Assembly: GCA_023807065.1 (NCBI GenBank)
Contig: JAJJLU010004248.1
Coordinates: 1-16,063, forward strand
Reading direction: 5' to 3'
Length of the DNA: 16,063 bases
Source of the DNA: Isotricha intestinalis
Taxonomy: Eukaryota > Ciliophora > Litostomatea > Vestibuliferida > Isotrichidae
Positions 1 to 9,220 of the stretch are shown piece after piece (position 1 is the stretch's first letter; each line of letters starts with the position of its first letter). Both the position numbers and the translations under genes were made by a program. The notes under the pieces are model-generated. The model saw only the letters and a list, made by a program, of their open reading frames with translations. It was not told where the DNA came from and made no database searches.

Positions 1-3000
1 ATAGGATATATAACATCATGGAAATTAAGTTTAGTTATTTCTGCAATGTTACCTTTATTAGGTTTAGGAGGTTTTTTCATGGCAAATGCAATGAAACAAG
101 GAACCGCAGAAATGAGAACTTATGAAAAAGCAGGCGGAATGGCAGAGGAAGTTTTATATCAAATTAAAACTGTTGCTTCATTCGCTAATTTTGAGGAGGA
201 AAAAAATAGATATAATAATTTTTTAAATATTTCAAGAAAAGCAGGAATTAATCAAGGTTATAAAACTGGTTTTGGTATTGGTTTTATTATTTTTGTTATT
301 TATGCTTCTTATTCTTTAGCTGTTGGTTATGGAAGTAGACTTATTTATAATAATGGAGAAAAAACAGAAGATGAAAATAAAGATTTTGGAGCTGGAAGTG
401 TTATTACTGTTATATTTGCTATTATTTTCGGATGCTTTTCTTTAGGACAAGCTGCTCCTAATATTAAAGCTATTTTTGAAGCTTGTAATGCCAGTGAAGA
501 TTATTTCCAGTTAAAAAATAGAAAAGTTAAATCTAGTCATTATGGAAAAGAAAAACCTAATAAAAATGATAGTATTGGTCATTTAGAATTTAAAGATGTT
601 TCTTTTAAATATAATTCAGGAGATAAAATTGTTTTAAATAATATTAACATAGATTTTGAACATGATAAAAAAATGGCTATTGTTGGTCCTTCTGGAATTG
701 GAAAATCTACAATTTTATCTTTAATTGAAAGATTTTATGAACCTAATAAAGGAATGATATTATTTGATGGGAAAAATATAAGAAATTTTGATATTAATCA
801 TTGGAGAAATTTTATAGGTTATGTTCAACAAGAACCTGTTTTATTTAATTCTTCAATAAGAGATAATATTATTTTTGGAAGAGAAAATATAAGTGAAAAT
901 CAAATTTTAGAAGCATGTGAAAAAGCATATGCTACTGAAATTATTAATAAAGTAGGTTTAGATTATATAGTTGGTGTTAAAGGAGAAAAATTATCAGGTG
1001 GTCAAAGACAAAGAATTGCAATTGCAAGAGCAGTTTTATTAAAACCAAAAATTTTATTATTAGATGAAGCGACTAGTGCTTTAGATAATAAAAGTGAATT
1101 AGAAGTTCAAAAAGCTTTAGATATGGTTAGTAAAGGGATTAGTACTATTGTTATTGCCCATAAACTTGATACAATTAAAAATTCAGACAAAATATTTTGC
1201 TTTGGTAAAGATGGAAGTATTGCTGAAGAAGGGACTCATGATGAATTAATGGATAAAAAAGGAGTTTATGCTGATTTATATATTAAAAGAGCTAAAGCTG
1301 AAGAAGAAAAAAGAGCTAGTTTATTAATTGATGACAATGAAAATGATAATGAGTATAATGTAGATTCCAAAGGAAAATTTATTTTATCAGAAGATATAAA
1401 TCAAGATAATTTTAACACCAATAATAATATGATAAGTAATTCTATTAGTAATAATATGCTTCAAAATAATATAAATGGAGTAAATCAAAATGTAAATTAT
1501 CAAACAATAAATGCAGAAAATAATGATATAGGAAAAGAAAATGATATAAATACTAGAAAAATTTTTTCTCAAAGACAGAATGAATTAAATAACATAGATG
1601 AGGAATTAAAAAATTTAAATGTTAGAAATTCGAAGTTAACATATGATGAGCAAATAAATATGAACGATGTGAGAATAAACTTTCCTTCATCAAACGAATA
1701 TAAAAATTCAGATACAAATCCTCATAATAACTCTCATTCCCACAAAAATAATAATTCCTCTTATCCAAAAAATCTAAAAAATAACATTCCTGGAAAAGTA
1801 AATTCCTTCAATTTTCAAAAGAGTAATTCTCGTAATTCAAGGGAAAACAAGAATATAAAGAACGATTTTAAGCAATTTTATACAAATAATGAAAATTATA
1901 CATTAAATCATGATTCAACGAATAATTTAAATATTTTACAAGAAGAAGAGGATGAAATTATAAATAAAGAAAGAGAAAAAATAATATTTAAAAAAGCACG
2001 TAAACATGCATTTTCCCTTTTAAAGAATAATAAATGTTTTATGGTAGGATGTTCAGTAGCAGCAGGATTAAATGGTTTAGTTTGGCCAATTTATGGAATT
2101 TTGTTAGCAAATGCAATTGGTGCTTTAAGTCAAAAAGATATTAATGATGTTAAAAAAGATGGAATGATTAATGCTTTAGAATTCCTTGCTCTTGCTATTT
2201 TTGCAGGTGCAAGTCTTTGGATGCAAAATTATTTTTTTTATGGTTTGGGTGAAATTTTAACTACAAAATATAGGAAAGAAATTTTTGAAAAATTTTTAAA
2301 TTTACATATTGGATATTTTGATTTAAAAGAAAATTCCCCAGGGGCATTATTAACTAAATTAACTACCGACACTACTAAAATTTCTGGGGTAGCTACTACT
2401 ATTTTAGGACAGTTACTTCAAACTTCTGTTACTTTAATTATTGGTATTGTTGTTTCTTTTCTTTGTCAATGGATTTTAACTTTAATTAATATTGCTTTCA
2501 TGCCTTTAGTTATTGGATCTTATTATTTACAATTTACTCTACAACAAGGTGTTAATGATGGAAATAAATTTATTGATGAAGAAGCTGGAAATATTTTAAG
2601 TGAAAGTGTTCTTAATTCAAAAACTATTTTTTCTTATAATATGCAATATAAAATTGTTGACATTTATGCTGATATTATTTTAGATGTTCAAAATTTAAAA
2701 AATAAAAAATGTAAACATTTAAAAATTATTATTAATGGTTTTTTCTATTCAATAACTCAATTTGTTATTTTTGCAATGTATGCAACATTATTTTATGTAG
2801 GAGGTAATTTATATAAAAAAGATAAAGCAACATTTACAAATATATTAAGAGCAATTTTTACAATATTATTTTCAGCTTTGGGAGTTGGAATAGCACAAAT
2901 GTTTGTAGGTGATTATTCAGCAGCTAAACAATCAATAATAAATTTACAAAAAATAATTGATACAAAAAGTGAAATAGATATAAATGAAAGAAGTAAGAAT

Positions 3001-3726
3001 GGTGTAAGGAAAGAAAATTTAATAGGTAAAATTGAATTTAGAAATGTAAAATTTAAATATAAAAATTCAAAATATTACGTATTTAAAAATTTAAATTTCA
3101 CAATTAATCCAGGTGAAAATATTGCATTTGTAGGTCCATCAGGATCAGGTAAAACAACAATAATATCATTATTAGAAAGATTTTACGATGTAGAATCAGG
3201 TGAAATCCTAATAGATGATACAAATATAAAAGACTATGATTTATTATATTTAAGAAAAAAAATAGGAATAGTACTTCAACAACCAGTATTATTTAATAGA
3301 ACAATAAAAGAAAATATTCGTTATGGTAAATTAGATTGTGAAGATAATGAAATAGAAAATGCAGCAAAAGAAGCAAATATATATTATAAATTAATGGAAG
3401 ATGATAATGAAGAAATTAATGTTTCAGGAGGAGAAAAACAAAGAATTGCAATTTCAAGAGCAATATTAAAAAATCCAGTTATTTTATTATTAGACGAAGC
3501 TACTTCTGCTTTAGATAAAGAAAATGAAGAAATTATTAAAGAAAGTTTAAATAAATTAATGAAAAATAGAACTAGTATTATCGTTGCTCATAGATTGAGT
3601 ACTATTATTAATTGTGATAAAATTTTATTTTTATATAATGGAGAAATTTTGGAATGTGGAACTCATCAAGAATTAATGGATTTAAATGGAAAATATGCTG
3701 CTCTGTATAAAGGAGCTTCTTCTTAA
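1..3726 (+). CDS. ABCB-type full ABC transporter, 5' part cut by the window edge
   Basis: This is an ATP-driven multidrug-resistance/P-glycoprotein-type exporter in an internal or plasma membrane; the substrate cannot be told. Reading frame 1 is open from base 1, and the residues before the first ATG (base 46) already look like a transmembrane segment, so the true start lies upstream. Fragment numbering: end of TMD1 about 1-160; NBD1 with Walker A 229-237 (GPSGIGKST), signature 331-335 (LSGGQ), Walker B 351-356 (ILLLDE) and H-loop His387; an Asn-rich linker of about 200 residues near 440-640; TMD2 about 675-985; NBD2 with Walker A 1045-1053 (GPSGSGKTT), signature 1141-1145 (VSGGE, not LSGGQ), Walker B 1161-1166 and His1197. 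The stretch just before the NBD2 signature is about eight residues shorter than in NBD1 and lacks the X-loop motif. Stop is TAA. The next gene is convergent, 210 bp away. Family assignment is firm. Confidence 0.95.
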   Translation: MGYITSWKLSLVISAMLPLLGLGGFFMANAMKQGTAEMRTYEKAGGMAEEVLYQIKTVASFANFEEEKNRYNNFLNISRKAGINQGYKTGFGIGFIIFVIYASYSLAVGYGSRLIYNNGEKTEDENKDFGAGSVITVIFAIIFGCFSLGQAAPNIKAIFEACNASEDYFQLKNRKVKSSHYGKEKPNKNDSIGHLEFKDVSFKYNSGDKIVLNNINIDFEHDKKMAIVGPSGIGKSTILSLIERFYEPNKGMILFDGKNIRNFDINHWRNFIGYVQQEPVLFNSSIRDNIIFGRENISENQILEACEKAYATEIINKVGLDYIVGVKGEKLSGGQRQRIAIARAVLLKPKILLLDEATSALDNKSELEVQKALDMVSKGISTIVIAHKLDTIKNSDKIFCFGKDGSIAEEGTHDELMDKKGVYADLYIKRAKAEEEKRASLLIDDNENDNEYNVDSKGKFILSEDINQDNFNTNNNMISNSISNNMLQNNINGVNQNVNYQTINAENNDIGKENDINTRKIFSQRQNELNNIDEELKNLNVRNSKLTYDEQINMNDVRINFPSSNEYKNSDTNPHNNSHSHKNNNSSYPKNLKNNIPGKVNSFNFQKSNSRNSRENKNIKNDFKQFYTNNENYTLNHDSTNNLNILQEEEDEIINKEREKIIFKKARKHAFSLLKNNKCFMVGCSVAAGLNGLVWPIYGILLANAIGALSQKDINDVKKDGMINALEFLALAIFAGASLWMQNYFFYGLGEILTTKYRKEIFEKFLNLHIGYFDLKENSPGALLTKLTTDTTKISGVATTILGQLLQTSVTLIIGIVVSFLCQWILTLINIAFMPLVIGSYYLQFTLQQGVNDGNKFIDEEAGNILSESVLNSKTIFSYNMQYKIVDIYADIILDVQNLKNKKCKHLKIIINGFFYSITQFVIFAMYATLFYVGGNLYKKDKATFTNILRAIFTILFSALGVGIAQMFVGDYSAAKQSIINLQKIIDTKSEIDINERSKNGVRKENLIGKIEFRNVKFKYKNSKYYVFKNLNFTINPGENIAFVGPSGSGKTTIISLLERFYDVESGEILIDDTNIKDYDLLYLRKKIGIVLQQPVLFNRTIKENIRYGKLDCEDNEIENAAKEANIYYKLMEDDNEEINVSGGEKQRIAISRAILKNPVILLLDEATSALDKENEEIIKESLNKLMKNRTSIIVAHRLSTIINCDKILFLYNGEILECGTHQELMDLNGKYAALYKGASS

Positions 3727-3936
3727 AAAAAATTGCTTTTTATGCCTTGAGGAATTTTTATTCACATTAAATATTTAAATATTAATTTTTATTTATATAT
3801 AATATTATTAATTTTTCATTTGAAAAATTTTGTGTTAATTTTAATTTAGATATTTTATTTCTTTTTATTTTAGTAACTTACAAAATAAAAGTCAAATATA
3901 TTTTTTAAATTTTTTTTTAATTATGAATGAATAAAT
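3727..3936. other. convergent 3' spacer
   Basis: AT-only spacer between the 3' ends of the ABC transporter and the coiled-coil gene. It contains T-rich runs and short AT-only inverted repeats around 3765-3785. These are not distinguishable from base composition, and no gene or terminator could be supported. Confidence 0.6.
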
Positions 3937-5160
3937 TTATTTTTTTTCAATTTCAATAATATCTTTCAATAAAGAATCTTTTCCTTTAGATATTTGTTCA
4001 ACAATTTTATCATTTTCAATTTCAACATATTTTTTCTTAGCTTTAGTTTCTTTATTTAATCCTCTAATTAATCTATCTTGTTGAATTTCTCTCATAATAT
4101 CATTTGCTTTTCTAATATCAGGAAAATAAGTATGAGTTTGTTGTTCAATACTATAATTTCTTAAATTATTATAATTGTTATAATAATTATTAATATTATT
4201 ATCATTAATAGATTTTGAAATTTGTTTTAAACAATCATCCATATTTTTCAATTCTTTAAGTCTTAATTCTTTATCAGGAAATTTTCTTTTAATTTCTAAT
4301 TTATTTTTAATTTTCCTTTTTCTATAAACAGCAATAGAATTATTAGTTTTATTACTATTAGTTGTTAAAGAAGGATTATAAGTATAATTATTATTATAAT
4401 TATAATTTTCAGTAGGAGCAGTATTTATTCTTTTTCTAGATTTTTCATATTCTTTTAATAATTTCTCATATTGATGTTTATAATAATAAGGATCAATTAT
4501 AGATTTTAAATCTTCATCAATATGTTTTTCTAATTTCTCTATATCTTCATTAATTGATGGATCTGCTTTTCTTAATAAATTTAAATTTCCTAAATGAATT
4601 ATTGGATTAAAATTCATAAATGCTCTATTTAATTGTTTTCTATAATTATCGTTTATATATGTAAAATTTAATGGCTTTTTTTTCTTGTTTTCTAATTTAT
4701 TCTTCTCATCTTCTTCTATTAATTTCTCATCTTTAATTTCTTTTGAATTATTTAATTCTGGTAAATTCTGACTTTGAATATTACTTGTTTTATTTATTTT
4801 TTTGGATGTTCCTATTAAAAATAATGCATTTAATTTCTTTAATTCTTCTGTTGATTGATTCATATTTGATATTATTTTTTTCACATCATTTATTATTTTT
4901 GATGATTTATCTGATAATTTTTTCTCTGATTTTTCTGAATTTTCATCTATTTCTTTTGTTTTTTTCTTATGGTGTTTTTTCTTTTTTTGATTATTCTCTT
5001 CTTCATTTAAAACTTCTGCATAATTTAATATATCTTCTTGATCTCTTTTAATTTTCCCAATTATATTTTCATTTCTTAAATTTTCTTGCTGAGTATAAAT
5101 TTTTATCTCATATAACTTCCTTTTTTTCGGTTTACCGAATTTAGCAATATCATTTGACAT
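3937..5160 (-). CDS. Lys/Asn-rich coiled-coil protein, unknown function
   Basis: I do not recognise this 407-residue protein. It is strongly charged: a Lys-rich N-terminal third with a run of Lys and His near residues 58-68 and predicted helices rich in Glu/Lys up to about 160; then a block of ordinary amino-acid complexity at about 162-245 (begins LNFTYINDNYRKQL, then alternating NPIIHLGNLNLL and acidic helices); then an Asn/Tyr-rich low-complexity stretch; and a final charged helix. There is no signal peptide or membrane segment, so it is probably cytoplasmic or cytoskeletal. The start is the ATG at 5160, in an AT-rich leader. Stop is TAA. Codons shift from A-ending in the 5' part to T-ending in the 3' part, as in neighbouring genes. 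The 162-245 block is the part most likely to be conserved. A ciliary or cytoskeletal scaffold is possible but only a guess. Confidence 0.8.
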   Translation of the reverse strand: MSNDIAKFGKPKKRKLYEIKIYTQQENLRNENIIGKIKRDQEDILNYAEVLNEEENNQKKKKHHKKKTKEIDENSEKSEKKLSDKSSKIINDVKKIISNMNQSTEELKKLNALFLIGTSKKINKTSNIQSQNLPELNNSKEIKDEKLIEEDEKNKLENKKKKPLNFTYINDNYRKQLNRAFMNFNPIIHLGNLNLLRKADPSINEDIEKLEKHIDEDLKSIIDPYYYKHQYEKLLKEYEKSRKRINTAPTENYNYNNNYTYNPSLTTNSNKTNNSIAVYRKRKIKNKLEIKRKFPDKELRLKELKNMDDCLKQISKSINDNNINNYYNNYNNLRNYSIEQQTHTYFPDIRKANDIMREIQQDRLIRGLNKETKAKKKYVEIENDKIVEQISKGKDSLLKDIIEIEKK

Positions 5161-5327
5161 TAAGTTTTAATAAAATTAACTTAAATAAATATAAAAAAAC
5201 TTAAAATATAATTAAAAACATAAAAAAATAAATAAAATATGCGATTTTAAAAAATTAATATACAATAAAAAATTATCCCAAAAAAAAAGAAAGTAGAAAA
5301 CTCTTTTTATTTTTTTTCAAAACATTT
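5161..5327. other. short spacer between two minus-strand genes
   Basis: A 167-bp spacer, almost entirely A and T, between the end of the CDK gene and the start of the coiled-coil gene. It must hold the downstream gene's promoter and the upstream gene's 3' UTR, but no motif stands out. Confidence 0.5.
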
Positions 5328-6230
5328 TTAAACAAACTGACTTTTATCCAAATCGTCAAAAAATGGATGATTTAAAGCTTGTTTAGCACTGATTCTTTTA
5401 CAAGGATCTAACTGTATCATTTTTTCAAGAAGGTCTACTCCTACATGATCAATAAGAGTATTATAAGATTGAATACCTTTTCCTTTAAACTGAGGGAAAT
5501 TTAATTTAAATTCAGGTAATTTAGTAATTCCAGGCCAAGTTTTTTCAGTAGGTGTTCCATACATTTGAAAAATTTTAAATATTTGATCAATTTCACAATC
5601 TCCTGCAAAAAGTGGTTTTCTATGAGCCATTTCATAAAAAATTAATCCAATACTCCAAATATCTATTGGAGTTGAATATTCTCTTTGTCCTAATAATATT
5701 TCTGGTGCTCTATACCATAATGTTAATATTTCATGTGTTAATGTTTTTATTGGAATTCCAAATGCTCTTGCTAAACCAAAATCACCTACTTTAATTATAC
5801 CATTTTTATCTATTAATAAATTTTGAGGCTTTAAATCTCTGTGTAATATTCTCTTTGAATGACAATATTTTATCGCTAATAATATTTGATATAAGTAACT
5901 TTTCACTAATTGAGGTGATAAAGGTGATCCATTTAAATTTAAATATTTTTTTAAGTCATGATCTAAAAATTCAAAAACTAAATATAATTTTTTTTCTCCG
6001 TGTATTAAATCAAGTAAATTTACTATGTTTGGATGATGAAGTTGCTTTAATATTGATATTTCTCTTATTGCTGTTGATGGCATTCCTTCATCTTCATTTT
6101 CTAAACGTATTTTTTTTAATGCTACTAATTTCTTTGTCTCTTTGTTTTGACATTTATATACTACTCCATATGTTCCTTCTCCTACTTTGTCTAATTTTTG
6201 ATATTTCTCTAATTCATCTTTGTAATCCAT
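5328..6230 (-). CDS. cyclin-dependent kinase, CDK1/2 (PSTAIRE) family
   Basis: This Ser/Thr kinase is expected to act with a cyclin partner in cell-cycle control. The complete 300-residue chain matches the normal CDK1/2 length. Visible motifs: Gly-rich loop GEGTYGVVY at 17-25 with the inhibitory Thr20/Tyr21 pair kept; catalytic Lys39; cyclin-binding helix PSTAIRE at 51-57; HRDLKPQN at 130-137; DFG at 150-152; activation segment with Thr165 (equivalent to CDK2 Thr160) followed by WYRAPE at 172-177. Departures from the animal/yeast consensus: GMPSTAIRE where Val is usual before Pro, Leu164 where Tyr is usual just before the T-loop Thr, and KVGDFG instead of KLADFG. None removes a catalytic residue, so the enzyme should be active. 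No intron is visible. The PSTAIRE helix favours CDK1/2 over CDK5 or transcriptional CDKs, but motifs alone cannot separate CDK1 from CDK2. Confidence 0.97.
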   Translation of the reverse strand: MDYKDELEKYQKLDKVGEGTYGVVYKCQNKETKKLVALKKIRLENEDEGMPSTAIREISILKQLHHPNIVNLLDLIHGEKKLYLVFEFLDHDLKKYLNLNGSPLSPQLVKSYLYQILLAIKYCHSKRILHRDLKPQNLLIDKNGIIKVGDFGLARAFGIPIKTLTHEILTLWYRAPEILLGQREYSTPIDIWSIGLIFYEMAHRKPLFAGDCEIDQIFKIFQMYGTPTEKTWPGITKLPEFKLNFPQFKGKGIQSYNTLIDHVGVDLLEKMIQLDPCKRISAKQALNHPFFDDLDKSQFV

Positions 6231-6658
6231 TTTTTCTTACTTATGTTTACTTTTTTTTTTATTTTTCAGCTTTTTTAATTTTTTTTTGTTTTATGAAAAT
6301 TGAATAATTTTTTTATTTTTTTTAACGTATTTTTTTTTATTTTTTTAAATTTTAGATTAATGGAAATGTAAATATAATTATAAATTTTTGCTAGATTTAT
6401 ATTAGGATATATCTTATTATTCATAATATATAATTTTTTGAATTCATCTTAAAAAAAAAATTTATTTTTTTAATATCTACTATTTATTTAAAAATAATTT
6501 AAAAATTAAAATTATAAATTATTCTTTTAATAAAAATTTTAAAGATTAAAAGATAAAGTATATAATAGACTTTACACCAACGAATCTCAAATAACTAAAA
6601 TTTACATAAAAATTCAATTTTTAAATTCATAATAATAATCATTTAAAGAATAATATTA
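6231..6658. other. intergenic region, CDK promoter side and PUF 3' side
   Basis: A 428-bp non-coding stretch made of T-rich and A-rich runs. The only part with mixed base composition is about 6556-6600 (an interval with several C residues, just downstream of the PUF stop). It has no open frame, and I saw no RNA structure in it. I see no gene here. Confidence 0.55.
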
Positions 6659-9220
6659 TTACAAATTATTTTCTAAAGATTGAACAATATTAATTAAAAT
6701 TGGATATTTAATAGTTAATTTATGATATAATTTAATTCCAAAATTAAGAGATTTTAATTCATACACTAACGGAGCTATTTTACATAAAATTTCATATTGT
6801 TGTTGATTATCACTATATGATAAAGCTTTTTGAACAACATAATTTCCATAAGGATCAAATAATAATTTTTTTAAATTTTCCTTTTCAATAATTTTGGAAA
6901 TTAATTTATTTTTTAAATTATCAAAAAGGAAAAATTTTTCAATAACATTAGAAGAAAATTTCTGATTTGAATAAAAGGTTAAATCCTTAACCATAATATC
7001 AAATATATTTTTATTTCTTTCATCTCCATTAATTTTAAATATAAATTGAATAACATAATTACCATATTGATCAACAATTAATAATCTAATTTTTTTATTT
7101 ACAGCATTTAATATTTTTTCAAGTTCATTACCTTTAATTTTTTCTATGCATTTTTGTAAAAAGCAACATCCATTTTTATGATTAGCAATTTGTTCAATAA
7201 ATTCATCTATTTTTTCATAACAAAAATCATTATTAAAATTTTTAGTTAACATTATTTTTTGTATTATATGACATCCATTTATATCATTTGAAAATAAAAC
7301 AATATTTGGTTTTACTAAATTTACAAAATTATTATATAATTCTTTTTCATTATTATTAATATAATCCATTAATTTTTGTATTACTCTAGTTCCATATTGA
7401 TTAATCCCTATATTTGCAAAAGAAGAATTAATTAGATCTAAAAAATTATTTAATTGTTTATCATTTAAATATTCAAAAAATTTTTGAATTAAATAATTTC
7501 CAAATTGATCTGTGATTGTTTCTAAAAGATGTTCTAATATAATTGGATAAATTGAATTTAAAGAAAATTGAGTGTCTTCTTCTATTTTTTTCTGAAGAAA
7601 TCTACATCCTATTTGATCTTTAGCTAAATTATATGATTGTTTTGCAATTTCAGAATTATCTAATTTATATAAATTTGATGTATTTATTATTCTTCTTGAT
7701 TTATTAAATTTTATTTGATTATTTAATATTAAATTATTATTATTACTGTTATTATTATTGTTATTTGTAATATTTGCATTTTTAATTCTTTGAGAATTTT
7801 GAATGGAAAAAATATTATTTGGAATTGTATAATTTGAAAAATTAGATTGATTCATTTGATAAGGAATTGAAGGTTGATTATTTAAATTCATTTGATTTCT
7901 AATCATATATGAATTATTTATATTTCCATTATTTTGAATATTATTATTATATTGATTTTGGAAATTCATATAAAAATGAGAAAATGCATTTACATCATTA
8001 AAATTTTGTTGGTAGTTATTATTCATTATAGTATTATTTATAGTATTTGGTTGAGGAATACTTAAATAATTATTCATTGGATATTTCTGTGAATCTTCAA
8101 TATTATTATTTATATTTGGATTAGAGAAAAAAGCATTATTAATATTTTGTGGGCCTGGATTATTTAAATTATTCAAATTATTTAAATTATTAATATTATT
8201 CATTGAATTTAAATTATTCATATGATTAATGTTATTCATTGTATTAATATTATTCATTGGATTTATATTATTCATTGAATGAAGATTATTTATTTGATCA
8301 TTTATTCCCATATTAATGTTTGTATTATAATTAAAATTAATATTCATATGATTTGTAAAAGGATAATTTGAATCATTTTGTTGATTATTATTATTATTCA
8401 ATATTTTATTATTAATATTATTATTATTCAATATTTTATTATTAATATTATTATTATTCAATAATTTATTATTAATATTATTATTATTCAATAATTTATT
8501 ATTAATATTATTATTATGCATATTAGTATTTAAATTATTTGGAAAAAATAGTTTTGCATTATTTTGATTATTAGTTAAAGTTTTATCATCATTTAAATTA
8601 TTTAATAAATAAAAATCTTCTTTTTCTTGATTAATAGAATTATTATAACTATAATAACTCAGATTTTGTTTATTAAAATCAAAATCATCTTTTTCTCCGA
8701 CTGAATTGTCAATAAATTTAGGAGATGAATCAAAATATTGTTGAATAGGACTTAAATATACATTTTTTTTTTGATTTTCTCTATCAGGAGTATTATTAAA
8801 TAAATTTTTCATCATAAAATTTATTTTTTTAGTTCCCTTAGGACTATTATCAAAATCACTTTGACTTCCATTACTATTAGATCTATTTAAAGGATATAAA
8901 TTATTTAAATTTAAAAAAGCATCATTTTGTAATTTTGGTTTTGTTTGATTATTATTTAAAGTTTTTTGTTCTTCATTTTCTTTTGTTATTATTAATTGAT
9001 ATGGATTTGAATCCATATTATTTATTGATAATTTACTAAAATCTTCTGTTGGAATTTGTAAATCTGTTTTCTCATTTTTACTGCTTTTTTCTAAGGAAGA
9101 AATATTATTGATTGAAGGAATCTTCTCCTTCATATTCGAATTAATTGATTCATAGTTTGATATTTCAATTTTAAATTGTGGTATATTTAAATTATTGTTC
9201 TTATTATCACTACCAGACAT
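6659..9220 (-). CDS. Pumilio/PUF-family RNA-binding protein with Asn-rich N-terminal half
   Basis: Expected to bind specific mRNA 3' UTRs in the cytoplasm and repress or localise them. 853 residues. Residues 1-515 are low complexity, mostly Asn with short Met/Ile/Leu spacers, including tandem repeats. Residues about 520-853 form a complete Puf domain with eight repeats. The RNA-contact triplets (positions 12, 13 and 16 of each repeat) are: R1 Cys539/Arg540/Gln543; R2 Asn575/Tyr576/Gln579; R3 Thr611/Arg612/Gln615; R4 Cys650/His651/Gln654; R5 Cys685/Cys686/Gln689; R6 Asn721/Tyr722/Gln725; R7 Ser757/Asn758/Glu761; R8 Asn793/Tyr794/Gln797. Repeat spacing is 35-39 residues, as usual. By the known PUF code, R8-R6 read U-G-U and the whole fits UGUA-N-AUA. 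The start is ATG 9220, stop TAA. No introns. Domain identity is secure; targets are inferred. Confidence 0.95.
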   Translation of the reverse strand: MSGSDNKNNNLNIPQFKIEISNYESINSNMKEKIPSINNISSLEKSSKNEKTDLQIPTEDFSKLSINNMDSNPYQLIITKENEEQKTLNNNQTKPKLQNDAFLNLNNLYPLNRSNSNGSQSDFDNSPKGTKKINFMMKNLFNNTPDRENQKKNVYLSPIQQYFDSSPKFIDNSVGEKDDFDFNKQNLSYYSYNNSINQEKEDFYLLNNLNDDKTLTNNQNNAKLFFPNNLNTNMHNNNINNKLLNNNNINNKLLNNNNINNKILNNNNINNKILNNNNNQQNDSNYPFTNHMNINFNYNTNINMGINDQINNLHSMNNINPMNNINTMNNINHMNNLNSMNNINNLNNLNNLNNPGPQNINNAFFSNPNINNNIEDSQKYPMNNYLSIPQPNTINNTIMNNNYQQNFNDVNAFSHFYMNFQNQYNNNIQNNGNINNSYMIRNQMNLNNQPSIPYQMNQSNFSNYTIPNNIFSIQNSQRIKNANITNNNNNNSNNNNLILNNQIKFNKSRRIINTSNLYKLDNSEIAKQSYNLAKDQIGCRFLQKKIEEDTQFSLNSIYPIILEHLLETITDQFGNYLIQKFFEYLNDKQLNNFLDLINSSFANIGINQYGTRVIQKLMDYINNNEKELYNNFVNLVKPNIVLFSNDINGCHIIQKIMLTKNFNNDFCYEKIDEFIEQIANHKNGCCFLQKCIEKIKGNELEKILNAVNKKIRLLIVDQYGNYVIQFIFKINGDERNKNIFDIMVKDLTFYSNQKFSSNVIEKFFLFDNLKNKLISKIIEKENLKKLLFDPYGNYVVQKALSYSDNQQQYEILCKIAPLVYELKSLNFGIKLYHKLTIKYPILINIVQSLENNL
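8159..8279. repeat. degenerate 18-bp repeat (MNNINx hexapeptides) in the PUF gene
   Basis: About seven degenerate 18-bp units encoding hexapeptides of the form MNNINx, grading into LNN repeats at the 3' end of the array (the low-coordinate side). They lie in the same Asn-rich N-terminal half as the 30-bp array. The residue after each INN core varies (Pro, Thr, His, Ser), which suggests an older array than the nearly identical 30-bp one. Confidence 0.75.
8401..8520. repeat. four 30-bp tandem repeats inside the PUF gene
   Basis: Four head-to-tail 30-bp units at 8401-8430, 8431-8460, 8461-8490 and 8491-8520. Units 1 and 2 are identical. Units 3 and 4 differ from each other at one base near the end, and from units 1 and 2 by one T/A change near the start. 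On the coding (minus) strand each unit encodes ten residues, mostly Asn (NNNNINNK followed by LL or IL). Because the unit is a multiple of three, copy number can change without breaking the frame. Confidence 0.9.

Noticed and set aside
3760..3800. AT-only inverted repeats as a terminator hairpin
   Set aside because: The sequence contains only A and T over most of its length, so such symmetry is common by chance.
4743..5051. Plus-strand hydrophobic frame inside the coiled-coil gene
   Set aside because: Antisense shadow of Lys/Asn-rich codons, with no coding-like composition.
6556..6600. Mixed-composition patch downstream of the PUF gene as a small RNA
   Set aside because: There is no cloverleaf, box C/D or other recognisable pattern, and only about 45 bp stand out.
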